DNA from: an uncultured Collinsella sp.
GTDB taxonomy: Bacteria; Actinomycetota; Coriobacteriia; Coriobacteriales; Coriobacteriaceae
Direction of reading: 5' to 3'
Length of the DNA: 29,947 nt
Assembly: GCA_902496455.1 (NCBI GenBank)
Contig: CABVAY010000026.1
Coordinates: 1-29,947 of the forward strand
In this document: piece by piece, positions 8,804 to 16,147 of the stretch
Numbering within the stretch: the first letter of the stretch is position 1
How the letters are laid out: each line of letters begins with the position of its first letter
The notes under the pieces: model-generated
The model's database searches: none
The model's input: the letters and a program-made list of their open reading frames with translations, nothing else
Told to the model about the DNA's origin: nothing
Translations under genes and position numbers: made by a program

Positions 8804-9334
8804 ATGACGGAATCATTTGAGCAGATTGCCGCGCATAACGAAGAGCTCGCACGCGATATTGTCGAGCGTGCAAGCTTTCGTGGTGTGACGGTTTCGACGG
8901 CTGAATCTCTGACAGCTGGCATGATCGCCTCGACGATCGCCGATATCCCTGGTGCCTCGGCGGTGCTGCGTGGCGGTGCGGTGACCTACTGCGATGAGAT
9001 TAAGCATCGCGTGCTGGGTGTTGAGCAGGAGACGCTCGACCGCTACACTGCGGTGTCGCATCAGACTGCGCGCGAGATGGCGTCGGGTTCGCTGGAGCTG
9101 TACCAGAGCGATATTGCAGTGAGCGCAACGGGTTATGCCGGCCCCGGCGGTGGTACTGAGGACGATCCGGCGGGCACTTTCTATATTGGCTGGGCGCAGC
9201 GTTCCGCCGATGGGGGCGTGCCGGTCGTGGACTCTGTGCGCTGCCACTATGAGGGCGACCGTTCGTGTGTTCGTGCCCATGCGGTCACGGAGGCATTGGG
9301 TCGCATTGCCCTTGTGCTCAACTCTATGGAATAG
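8804..9334 (+). CDS. pncC: Nicotinamide-nucleotide amidohydrolase (CinA C-terminal domain protein)
   Basis: A 176-residue stand-alone CinA C-terminal domain. The family deamidates nicotinamide mononucleotide to nicotinic acid mononucleotide in pyridine nucleotide recycling. Diagnostic stretches are TAESLTAGMIASTIADIPGAS (near 32-52), GGAVTYCDEIKHRVLGV and SATGYAGPGGG (about 108-118). The N-terminal molybdopterin-binding-like half of full CinA is absent, which is common for PncC. The gene lies 12 bases after pgsA and just before recA, the classic cinA position. The ribosome site is weak (TAGG directly before ATG), suggesting dependence on translation of pgsA. A hairpin follows the stop. Confidence 0.92.
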   Translation: MTESFEQIAAHNEELARDIVERASFRGVTVSTAESLTAGMIASTIADIPGASAVLRGGAVTYCDEIKHRVLGVEQETLDRYTAVSHQTAREMASGSLELYQSDIAVSATGYAGPGGGTEDDPAGTFYIGWAQRSADGGVPVVDSVRCHYEGDRSCVRAHAVTEALGRIALVLNSME

Positions 9335-9341
9335 ACGTGTT

Positions 9342-9367
9342 TTAAGGGGCCTCCGAGCCCCTTAATT
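9342..9367. terminator. hairpin terminator after pncC
   Basis: TTAAGGGGC (9342-9350) and GCCCCTTAA (9357-9365) form a perfect 9-bp stem with a 6-base loop. It starts 7 bases after the pncC stop. The following T tract is short (AATTG), so termination may be partial. It separates the long upstream gene run from recA. Confidence 0.7.
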
Positions 9368-9440
9368 GTGGAGATAGGGACCTTAGGCTCATTTGGCGTT
9401 TGTACTGGTTGTAGATGTATTTTTGCCTGCCTTGTTCATA

Positions 9441-9500
9441 TTTGGTCCTTTGTGGTCAAGCATTTGGTCAGTGTTTGGTCGGCGTTTGGTTGGGTTTTGG
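9441..9500 (+). repeat. helically phased TTTGG motif array upstream of recA
   Basis: Six copies of TTTGG or close variants (mostly TTTGGTC) occur on the plus strand, with their GG pairs at 9444, 9454, 9466, 9477, 9488 and 9499. The spacings are 10, 12, 11, 11 and 11 bases. The array ends 33 bases before the recA -35 element. The motif thus recurs once per DNA turn on one face. No known binding protein was recognised; phased low-affinity protein binding or DNA bending are possible. Confidence 0.6.
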
Positions 9501-9532
9501 AAAGACCGCCTGCATATGATTGGCCTGAACGG

Positions 9533-9561
9533 TTGACCACGAACAGCCGTTCGTTTATTAT
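9533..9561 (+). promoter_or_regulatory. recA promoter
   Basis: TTGACC (9533-9538) and TATTAT (9556-9561) are separated by exactly 17 bases, a near-consensus housekeeping promoter. The predicted transcript start is near 9568, leaving a leader of about 24 bases before the ATG at 9592. The spacer contains a perfect SOS box, so LexA binding would block polymerase. Confidence 0.88.
9540..9553. promoter_or_regulatory. LexA operator (SOS box) of recA
   Basis: CGAACAGCCGTTCG is an exact match to the Gram-positive/actinobacterial SOS box CGAAC-N4-GTTCG. It lies entirely between the -35 and -10 of the recA promoter. A lexA gene is present at 19063-19707 with related boxes upstream. Confidence 0.93.
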
Positions 9562-9591
9562 CGATGCAGGTTGTTAAGAGGAGGGCTATTC

Positions 9592-10740
9592 ATGGCCAAG
9601 AATTCAGGTCCCGTACGTACCGTTCATGCTCGCACGACGGGTAAAGAGCGCGATGAGATGATCGCCACCACCAAGGCCGAGATCGAGAAGAAATTCGGCC
9701 AGGGTTCCATCATGAGGTACGGCGACGGTGGCCCCGAGCTCGAGGTCGAGGCCATCCCTACGGGCGCTCTGGCACTCGATGCCGCTCTGGGTATCGGCGG
9801 TGTGCCGCGCGGCCGAATCGTCGAGATCTACGGTCCCGAGTCCTCCGGTAAGACGACGCTTTCGCTTGAGATCTTGGCCGAGGCCCAGGCAATGGGTGGC
9901 GTTGTGGCATTTATCGATGCCGAGCACGCGCTCGATCCCACGTATGCCGCGCGCATCGGCGTGGATATCGACGAGGTGCTCATTTCCCAGCCCGATACGG
10001 GTGAGCAGGCGCTCGAGATTGTTGACATGCTTGTGCGTTCTGGTGCCATCGATGCCATCGTTGTCGACTCCGTCGCCGCGCTGACCCCGCGTGCCGAGAT
10101 CGAGGGAGAAATCGGCGACACTACGGTCGGTCTTCAGGCTCGCCTGATGAGCCAGGCGCTCCGCAAGCTCGCCGGCTCGCTGTCCAAGTCCAACACGACG
10201 TGCATCTTCATTAACCAGCTGCGTGAGAAGATCGGCGTCATGTTCGGCAACCCCGAGACCACGACGGGCGGTCGCGCCCTTAAGTTCTTCTCTTCGGTTC
10301 GTATCGACATTCGCCGTATCGACAGCATTAAGCTTAAGGACGAGGTCATCGGTAACCGCGTGCGCGCCAAGGTCGTTAAGAACAAGGTGGCAGCTCCGTT
10401 CCGTTCTGCTGAGTTCGACATCATGTACGGTACGGGCATCTCTAGGGAGGGCTCGATTCTGGACATGGCTGTCGAGTGTGGCATCTGCAAGAAGATGGGC
10501 TCTTGGTTTGCCTATGGCGAGGACAAGCTCGGCAACGGTCGCGAGGCCGCCAAGGCATTCCTGCGCGAGCATCCCGACTGTGCTGATGAGATTGAGCATA
10601 AGGTTCGCCTTGCCTGCGGGCTTGAGTTTGATGACGATGCCCCGTCCGAGGTCGAGTTGACCGATCAGCCGGCACCCGAGGAGTTCGATGAGCTCTATGC
10701 CATTGACGGCTCCGCCATGCTCGATGATGACGACGAGTAG
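9592..10740 (+). CDS. recA: Recombinase RecA
   Basis: A 382-residue RecA that forms filaments on single-stranded DNA, drives strand exchange and triggers LexA self-cleavage. Walker A GPESSGKT is at residues 81-88. Also visible are the IDAEHALDP segment, the VVDSVAALTPRAEIEGE Walker B region, the INQLREKIGVMFG loop and GGRALKFFSSVR. The C-terminal tail is strongly acidic (DDDDE), as usual for RecA. The ATG at 9592 is chosen because AAGAGGAGGG (9576-9585) lies six bases upstream. An in-frame TTG at 9571 would start inside or before that site and within a few bases of the predicted transcript start. recX follows after 11 bases. Regulation by LexA is clear from the promoter. Confidence 0.98.
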   Translation: MAKNSGPVRTVHARTTGKERDEMIATTKAEIEKKFGQGSIMRYGDGGPELEVEAIPTGALALDAALGIGGVPRGRIVEIYGPESSGKTTLSLEILAEAQAMGGVVAFIDAEHALDPTYAARIGVDIDEVLISQPDTGEQALEIVDMLVRSGAIDAIVVDSVAALTPRAEIEGEIGDTTVGLQARLMSQALRKLAGSLSKSNTTCIFINQLREKIGVMFGNPETTTGGRALKFFSSVRIDIRRIDSIKLKDEVIGNRVRAKVVKNKVAAPFRSAEFDIMYGTGISREGSILDMAVECGICKKMGSWFAYGEDKLGNGREAAKAFLREHPDCADEIEHKVRLACGLEFDDDAPSEVELTDQPAPEEFDELYAIDGSAMLDDDDE

Positions 10741-10751
10741 CGGTTACGCTC

Positions 10752-11444
10752 ATGTCGTATACGGTGACCGAGGCCACGGTCGTCTTTCCCGATAAGAAGG
10801 CGGCCTCCTCGTTCTCGAGCGGGTATGCGTCTAAAAAGCCCTGCGCGCATATCGATTGTGAGCTTGAGGGCGGTTTTGAGCGTTCTATTTGGATTCCCGT
10901 GCGGGTCGCGCGCCTGTATGTCAAAAACCGCCCAGATCTTCCCTGTGATTGGGACAACTTTCGTGAGGCTGTGCAGCTCGTCGAGCGTAAATGTGCACTT
11001 ACCATGGTGACCGAGATGTTATCGCGCCGCGACCATGCGACGGGTGAGGTCCGTGACAAGCTGGCTTGCTACGGCTTTCACCAGCCTGCGATCGATTTCG
11101 CCGTCGAGCGCGCCACCGAGTATCGCTTTTTAGACGAGAACCGCTTTTGCTCGTACTTTATCGAGGAACGCAAGCGGCGCGGTTGGGGACAGCGCAAAAT
11201 CGAGACCGAGCTCAAGCGCCGCCATGTCGTGCTCGATGACATTCCCGGTTATCCCGAGGATTATTTTGCCGTCGAAGACGATTTGGCGCGTGCGTCAGCC
11301 TTGCTCGCCAAGCGGCGTGTTCCAGAGACGCGCGGATTCGAAAAACTGGTTCGGTTTTTGATGGGCAAGGGCTTCTCGTATCACATCGCCGCCGATGCCG
11401 TTAAGGCACGTCTCGATGCCGAATGCGAGGAATGTGCGGTTTAG
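10752..11444 (+). CDS. recX: Regulatory protein RecX
   Basis: A 230-residue RecX-type protein, the usual modulator that limits RecA filament growth. The helical three-repeat core is visible: a first repeat around ALTMVTEMLSRRDHATGEVRDKL, a second around YRFLDENRFCSYFIEERKRRGWGQRKIETELKRR, and a third near the C-terminus (FEKLVRFLMGKGFSYHIAADAV). An N-terminal extension of about 75 residues precedes the core, as in other longer RecX proteins. It begins 11 bases after recA and has no promoter of its own that could be seen, so it is probably transcribed with recA under SOS control. Confidence 0.92.
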   Translation: MSYTVTEATVVFPDKKAASSFSSGYASKKPCAHIDCELEGGFERSIWIPVRVARLYVKNRPDLPCDWDNFREAVQLVERKCALTMVTEMLSRRDHATGEVRDKLACYGFHQPAIDFAVERATEYRFLDENRFCSYFIEERKRRGWGQRKIETELKRRHVVLDDIPGYPEDYFAVEDDLARASALLAKRRVPETRGFEKLVRFLMGKGFSYHIAADAVKARLDAECEECAV

Positions 11445-11458
11445 GCGTATGCGTTTTG

Positions 11459-11508
11459 TGGCCCTGCCGTTCACCGCGTTTTAGCCGCCGTGCCGGGGCC
11501 ATTTATTT
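11459..11508 (+). terminator. weak hairpin terminator after recX
   Basis: TGGCCC (11459-11464) pairs with GGGCCA (11496-11501) across a 31-base loop, followed by TTTATTT. The stem is short and the loop long, so this is only a probable end of the recA-recX transcript. Confidence 0.4.
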
Positions 11509-11535
11509 GACAGTTGTTGTGGTTCAACGTACGAT
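11507..11535 (+). promoter_or_regulatory. rny promoter
   Basis: TTGACA (11507-11512) and TACGAT (11530-11535) with a 17-base spacer form a strong housekeeping-type promoter. The predicted start near 11542 leaves a leader of about 160 bases before rny. Confidence 0.8.
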
Positions 11536-11564
11536 AAACACTGTCATTTGCTTTGTGATATGTG

Positions 11565-11666
11565 CTCATCTGTGATGAGTTTGTTTATATGTTTATCTGT
11601 ATCCGACCCGCATAAGCTGCGCCCATATTACTCAAATGTCGCGAGCCGTTCGTAAGGACGGTTCGC
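11565..11666 (+). promoter_or_regulatory. structured 5' leader of rny (possible attenuator)
   Basis: Two hairpins lie in the leader. CTCATC/GATGAG (11565-11570, 11574-11579) with a 3-base loop is followed by TTTGTTTATATGTTT, an attenuator-like arrangement. GCGAGCCGT/ACGGTTCGC (11641-11649, 11658-11666) forms a 9-bp stem with one G-U pair and an 8-base loop, 25 bases before the rny Shine-Dalgarno. Function is inferred from position only. Confidence 0.4.
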
Positions 11667-11701
11667 TTAGTTGTGTAACGAATCCATAAAAAGGAGTGAG
11701 C

Positions 11702-13252
11702 ATGCCTATCATTGCAGCGCTCGTTGGCATCGTTTTGGGTGCCATCGCCGCCATTGCCTACATGCGCACCGCCAAGCAGGGTAGTCTTCACGAGGCCGAC
11801 GAAAAGATCCAGTCGGCACACGCACAGGCTGAGTCCCTGATCGGTGATGCAAAGCGTCAGGCCGAGACCCTCAAAAAAGAGGCTCTGCTCGAGGCTAAAG
11901 AGGAGATCATCAAGAACAAGCAGGCCGCCGAGGCCGAGGACAAGCAGCGTAAGAGCGAGATTCGTACGCTCGAGAACCGCGTGATGCAGCGCGAGGAATC
12001 CCTCGATCGCCGAAACGATGCCCTCGACAAGCGCGAGCATCAGCTGTCCAGTCAGGCCGGTCAGGTCGAGAAGCGCTCCCGTGAGCTCGAGGAGCTCTGC
12101 GCAAAGCAGACCTCCGAGCTCGAGCGTATCGCCGACCTTACCCGCGAGGATGCCCACAAGGAGCTCCTCGATAAGGTTCGCGGCGAGGTCACCCACGAGG
12201 CTGCCACGATCATTCGCGAGTCCGAGCAGCAGGTTCGCGCCGAGTGCCACAAGACCGCCCAGGAGATTCTGTCCCTGGCGATTCAGCGCTGCGCTGCCGA
12301 CCACACAGCCGAGGTCACCGTTACCTCCGTGCACATTCCCTCTGATGACCTCAAGGGCCGTATCATCGGTCGCGAGGGTCGCAACATCCGGACCTTCGAG
12401 CAGGTTTCCGGCGTCAACCTCGTGATCGACGACACGCCCGAGACCGTCGTTCTTTCGAGCTTCGATCCGGTCCGTCGCGAGACCGCCCGTGTCGCCCTCG
12501 AGAACCTCATCGCCGACGGCCGCATTCACCCCGCCCGCATCGAGGAGATGTATCACAAGGCTGCCGACCTGGTTCAGCAGCGCGTGCGCGAGGCCGGCGA
12601 GCAGGCTGCTTTCGACACCGGCATTCACGACCTGCACCCCGAGATCGTCAAGACCCTCGGTACCCTGCGTTACCGCACCTCGTTTGGCCAGAACGTGCTT
12701 CAGCACTCCCTCGAGGTCTCCGACCTGTGCGGCGTGATGGCTTCCGAGCTTGGCCTGGACGTTGTGACCGCCAAGCGCGCCGGCCTGCTGCACGACCTGG
12801 GCAAGGCAATCGACCATGACGTCGAGGGCCCGCATGCCGTCATCGGCGCCGAGCTTGCCCGCCGTTATGGCGAGAAGCCCGTTATCGTCCACGCTATCGA
12901 GGCTCACCATGCCGACGTCGATCCCAACACGGTGCTCGATGTCCTGGTACAGGCCGCCGATGCTGTCTCTGCCTCTCGCCCCGGTGCCCGTCGCGAGTCT
13001 GCCGAGAACTACATCAAGCGTCTTGAGAAGCTCGAGGAGATCGCCAACTCCCATGACGGCGTCGAGCGTACCTATGCCATGCAGGCTGGTCGCGAGGTCC
13101 ACGTCATGGTTCAGCCGGACAAGATCTCCGATGCCCAGTCCACGGTCCTGGCTCACGATATCGCCCATCAGATCGAGGAAGAGATGGAGTATCCCGGTCA
13201 GGTGCGCGTCGTCGTGATTCGCGAGAGCCGCGCTGTCGATATCGCTAAATAA
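11702..13252 (+). CDS. rny: Ribonuclease Y
   Basis: A 516-residue membrane-anchored endoribonuclease that starts mRNA decay. The N-terminus is a membrane helix (about residues 3-22). A long charged coiled coil follows to about 190, then a KH RNA-binding domain with the G-R-E-G loop at 223-226, and an HD phosphohydrolase domain with H364-D365 in LLHDLGKAID. Length matches the family (about 520). The ATG at 11702 is preferred over an in-frame GTG at 11696, because AAGGAG occupies 11691-11696 and would overlap that codon. The next gene starts two bases after the stop. Order rny-(gene)-spoVS-miaB resembles Bacillus, where the middle gene is ymdB. Confidence 0.97.
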   Translation: MPIIAALVGIVLGAIAAIAYMRTAKQGSLHEADEKIQSAHAQAESLIGDAKRQAETLKKEALLEAKEEIIKNKQAAEAEDKQRKSEIRTLENRVMQREESLDRRNDALDKREHQLSSQAGQVEKRSRELEELCAKQTSELERIADLTREDAHKELLDKVRGEVTHEAATIIRESEQQVRAECHKTAQEILSLAIQRCAADHTAEVTVTSVHIPSDDLKGRIIGREGRNIRTFEQVSGVNLVIDDTPETVVLSSFDPVRRETARVALENLIADGRIHPARIEEMYHKAADLVQQRVREAGEQAAFDTGIHDLHPEIVKTLGTLRYRTSFGQNVLQHSLEVSDLCGVMASELGLDVVTAKRAGLLHDLGKAIDHDVEGPHAVIGAELARRYGEKPVIVHAIEAHHADVDPNTVLDVLVQAADAVSASRPGARRESAENYIKRLEKLEEIANSHDGVERTYAMQAGREVHVMVQPDKISDAQSTVLAHDIAHQIEEEMEYPGQVRVVVIRESRAVDIAK

Positions 13253-13253
13253 C

Positions 13254-14339
13254 ATGAGCGACGCGAACGAGCTCATCTCATTTATCGCGTCGATGTCGGG
13301 GGAGGGCAACCTTCGCGTCGAGGAGAACCTTGGCGAGGGGTATGTCCGCCTCCGCGTTTCGGAGGCTGAGCGGCGCCAGGCAAAGCATGACATTCAGCAT
13401 GTCGAGGATATCGTCATCGAAATGCTCCGTAATGCTCGCGATGCCGGCGCCGACAAGGTCTATCTCGCCACGACCAAGGAAGATGGCGTCCGCACGCTTG
13501 TCTTTCTGGATAACGGCTCGGGTGTTCCGCAGGATATGCAAGAGCGAATCTTCGATGCTCGCGTTACCTCAAAGCTCGAGAGCATGAAGATGGACCGTTG
13601 GGGCGTTCACGGTCGTGGCATGGCATTGTTTTCGATCAAGCAGAACACCGACGAGGCCCGCGTGGTCACGTCTGGTGTCGATCTTGGCTCAGCCTTTAAG
13701 GTGAGCGTTGCGGCCGACCGCCTCAGCGAGCGTGCCGATCAGTCCAGCTGGCCCCAGGCCGTCAAGGATGAGGACGGACGTTATGTCTGTGCTCGCGGTC
13801 CGCATAATATTATTCGCGCTGCCTGTGAGTTTGCGCTCGAGGAGTTGCGTGGTTGCGATGTCTATCTTGGTTCTCCGTCTGAGATTGCCGCGACCCTTTA
13901 TGCTCAGGCGTCAAGTCGGCTCGATACGTCTCGTCTCCTGTTTATTGATGATGAGAGCGAGCTTCCGGTTGTCGATCGTTTAGGCCTTGCCTCTGATGCC
14001 GAGGACTTTATTCGTATTTGTTCGGGTTTGGGTCTTGAAATGTCCGAGCGCACGGCCCATCGCATTTTGGCAGGGCAGATTAAGCCCGTTCGCGGTGTGA
14101 CTGCGCGTCTGCTGCGCGAGCGTGACTCATCCTCGCATGCGCCGGCTCCTGTCGATCTCGCGAAGGATCGTCGCGGGCTGCGTATTGCCAAGGATGACAT
14201 GGCACAGTTTTCGCGTGCTGTGGAGCGCGACTTTAATGACCTTGCCGCCCGGTACTATCTCAATCTTTGCGGCGACCCAAAGATCCGTGTTTCGCGTGAT
14301 CGAATCACCGTGACCTTCGATCTTGCCAAAGAGGAATAG
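13254..14339 (+). CDS. GHKL-family ATP-binding protein of unknown function
   Basis: A 361-residue protein with an Hsp90/MutL/histidine-kinase-like ATP fold. Visible motifs: N box VIEMLRNARDAGADKV (E57, N60, D63), G1 box DNGSGVP (86-92), and G2 box WGVHGRGMALFSI (116-128). No histidine-phosphoacceptor, response regulator, transmembrane or MutL C-terminal domain is seen. The C-terminal half has a helical segment (about 245-275) and a hydrophilic tail. It starts one base after the rny stop, so it is very likely co-translated with RNase Y, and it precedes spoVS. This is the slot taken by ymdB in Bacillus, but it is not a metallophosphatase. Function unknown; a link to RNA decay or to SpoVS is an inference from context. 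Confidence 0.75.
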   Translation: MSDANELISFIASMSGEGNLRVEENLGEGYVRLRVSEAERRQAKHDIQHVEDIVIEMLRNARDAGADKVYLATTKEDGVRTLVFLDNGSGVPQDMQERIFDARVTSKLESMKMDRWGVHGRGMALFSIKQNTDEARVVTSGVDLGSAFKVSVAADRLSERADQSSWPQAVKDEDGRYVCARGPHNIIRAACEFALEELRGCDVYLGSPSEIAATLYAQASSRLDTSRLLFIDDESELPVVDRLGLASDAEDFIRICSGLGLEMSERTAHRILAGQIKPVRGVTARLLRERDSSSHAPAPVDLAKDRRGLRIAKDDMAQFSRAVERDFNDLAARYYLNLCGDPKIRVSRDRITVTFDLAKEE

Positions 14340-14345
14340 TGCCTT

Positions 14346-14363
14346 TACCGAGTCCACTCGGTA
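14346..14363. other. perfect hairpin between the GHKL gene and spoVS
   Basis: TACCGAG (14346-14352) and CTCGGTA (14357-14363) form a perfect 7-bp stem with a TCCA loop, 7 bases after the GHKL stop. No T tract follows (CGATAAAG). It could be a transcript-processing or stability element or an operator, fitting a change of expression level at spoVS. Confidence 0.5.
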
Positions 14364-14413
14364 CGATAAAGTTATTGCAGTTAAAACGTACTTTTAAACG
14401 CAGGAGTTTCTTC

Positions 14414-14731
14414 ATGGATTGCCTGAAGGTATCAAGCAAATCATCGCCCGCGTCCGTTGCCGGCGCCATCGCCGGCATGGTCAAGGATGGTGTACCCGTC
14501 AACATCCAGTGTGTCGGTGCCGGTGCTGTCAACCAGGCCATTAAGGCCGTTGCTATCGCGCGCGGTTTTTTGATTCCAACCGGTTTTGATATATCCTGCG
14601 CGCCTGTGTTCTCCGACATCCTCATTAACGGGGAGTCGCGCACGGCCATCCGCCTTTCTATCTACGTTCACCAGATCAATCGAGCTGCTATGGATAACGT
14701 CGTCATGGATGATGTTAAGCCTGTGGCATAG
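14414..14731 (+). CDS. spoVS: Stage V sporulation protein S (SpoVS, Alba-like)
   Basis: A 105-residue SpoVS protein. The core is clear: LKVSSKSSPASVAGAIAGMV, then VGAGAVNQAIKAVAIARGFL and DISCAPVFSDILINGESRTAI. SpoVS has an Alba-like fold proposed to bind nucleic acid; it is widespread in non-sporulating bacteria, so the name does not imply sporulation. The ATG at 14414 is chosen from AGGAG at 14402-14406 and because the family core begins immediately after it; a longer ORF upstream adds 25 non-family residues. The C-terminus (about 88-105, HQINRAAMDNVVMDDVKPVA) extends beyond the usual 86 residues. It lies between the GHKL gene and miaB. Confidence 0.93.
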   Translation: MDCLKVSSKSSPASVAGAIAGMVKDGVPVNIQCVGAGAVNQAIKAVAIARGFLIPTGFDISCAPVFSDILINGESRTAIRLSIYVHQINRAAMDNVVMDDVKPVA

Positions 14732-14770
14732 CTTCTGCTTGCCTCGTTTCGCTCCCCATCGTTAGGACTT

Positions 14771-16147
14771 ATGCACATGGACCAGCGTTCCGTACGCGAT
14801 ATTCTTGCCGGTAAAACCTACTTTATCCGCACCTTTGGCTGTCAGATGAATCAGCACGACTCCGAGCGTGTGAGCGGTCTGCTTGATTCGTATGGCTGCC
14901 TCATGGCGCTCGATCCCGAGCATGCCGATATCGTTGTCTTCATGACATGCTGTGTGCGTGAGGCCGCCGATACTCGCCTGTACGGTCAGTGCAATTCCTG
15001 CAAAAGCCTGCCGCCTTCGCCTTCGGGCAAGCGTGTGGTTGCCGTGGGCGGCTGCATCGCGCAGCGTGATGGAGAGGGCCTGCTCACCAACGTCGATAAC
15101 GTCAATGTCATCTTTGGCACGCATTCCATCGCACATGTGGCCGAGCTCATTGCCGAGGCGTTCCTTGATGGTAAGCGTCATATCCGCACCAATGAGCATG
15201 AGGATACGGATGCCATGAGCATGCCGTGGCATCGCGAGACCCAGTATCACGCCTGGGTGCCCATCATGACAGGCTGCAATAATTTCTGCACCTATTGCAT
15301 CGTGCCGTACGTGCGCGGTCGCGAAAAAAGTCGCCCCTTCGAGGAGATTGTCGACGAGGTGACCGGTTTGGTGCGCCAGGGCGTGCGTGAGATTACGCTG
15401 CTGGGCCAAAACGTTAACTCATATGGTCGCGATCTGTTTGGCAAGCCGCGTTTTGCCGATCTGCTGCGCGCCGTGGGCGATACGGGTGTGGAGCGCATCT
15501 TCTTTACGTCTTCGCATCCCAAGGATCTGCTCCCCGAGACCATCGACGCCATGGCCGAGACGCCTGCCGTTATGCCGCAGTTGCACCTGGCCGTCCAGTC
15601 AGGTTCGACACGGATCCTCAAAGAGATGAATCGCCGTTATACACGCGAGGACTATCTGGGCCTGGTCGATCGCATTCGCAACCGCATGCCCGATATCGCG
15701 CTCTCGACCGACATTATCGTTGGCTTCCCGGGCGAGACTGAAGAAGACTTTGAGCAGACGCTCTCACTTGCCGAGACGGTCCGCTATGCTCAGGCCTTTA
15801 CCTTCATCTATTCCAAGCGCGCCGGTACCCCGGCCGCCGAGATTGACGATCCTACGCCGCATGAGGTTATTCTCGAGCGTTTCAACCGCCTGGTTAAGGT
15901 TATCGAGACCACGGCGCACGAGTACAACCAGGGTGAGCTTCATACTGTGGTGCCGGCGCTCATTGAGGGAACGAGTAAAAAGAACGACGCGGTCCTGCTG
16001 GGCAAGAGTCCCAAGAATCAGACCGTGCATGCGCCTATCCCCGAGGGTTACAGCATCGATCAGCTTGTTGGCAAGATCGTTGATGTTGACGTTGACGTTG
16101 CCAAGACCTGGTATTTGTCCGGCTCCGTTGTGGGCGAGCCGCGCTAA
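14771..16147 (+). CDS. miaB: tRNA-2-methylthio-N6-dimethylallyladenosine synthase MiaB
   Basis: A 458-residue radical-SAM methylthiotransferase that converts i6A37 of tRNA to ms2i6A37. It has the MiaB hallmark IRTFGCQMNQHDSER at the N-terminus, the MTCCVREAA cysteine region, and the radical-SAM site C169-x3-C173-x2-C176 in CNNFCTYCIVPYVRGRE. A TRAM domain closes the protein. Two in-frame ATGs are possible: 14771 and 14777. TTAGGA at 14762-14767 sits close to the first and at nine bases from the second, so 14777 may be the real start. miaA, which makes the substrate modification, overlaps the stop by one base (TAATG). Confidence 0.96.
   Translation: MHMDQRSVRDILAGKTYFIRTFGCQMNQHDSERVSGLLDSYGCLMALDPEHADIVVFMTCCVREAADTRLYGQCNSCKSLPPSPSGKRVVAVGGCIAQRDGEGLLTNVDNVNVIFGTHSIAHVAELIAEAFLDGKRHIRTNEHEDTDAMSMPWHRETQYHAWVPIMTGCNNFCTYCIVPYVRGREKSRPFEEIVDEVTGLVRQGVREITLLGQNVNSYGRDLFGKPRFADLLRAVGDTGVERIFFTSSHPKDLLPETIDAMAETPAVMPQLHLAVQSGSTRILKEMNRRYTREDYLGLVDRIRNRMPDIALSTDIIVGFPGETEEDFEQTLSLAETVRYAQAFTFIYSKRAGTPAAEIDDPTPHEVILERFNRLVKVIETTAHEYNQGELHTVVPALIEGTSKKNDAVLLGKSPKNQTVHAPIPEGYSIDQLVGKIVDVDVDVAKTWYLSGSVVGEPR

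Noticed and set aside
9571..9591. Upstream TTG start for recA
   Set aside because: It falls three bases from the predicted transcript start and before the Shine-Dalgarno; ATG at 9592 fits both.
11585..13393. 602-codon minus-strand open frame opposite rny
   Set aside because: Leu/Gly-rich shadow of the RNase Y reading frame, with no ribosome site.
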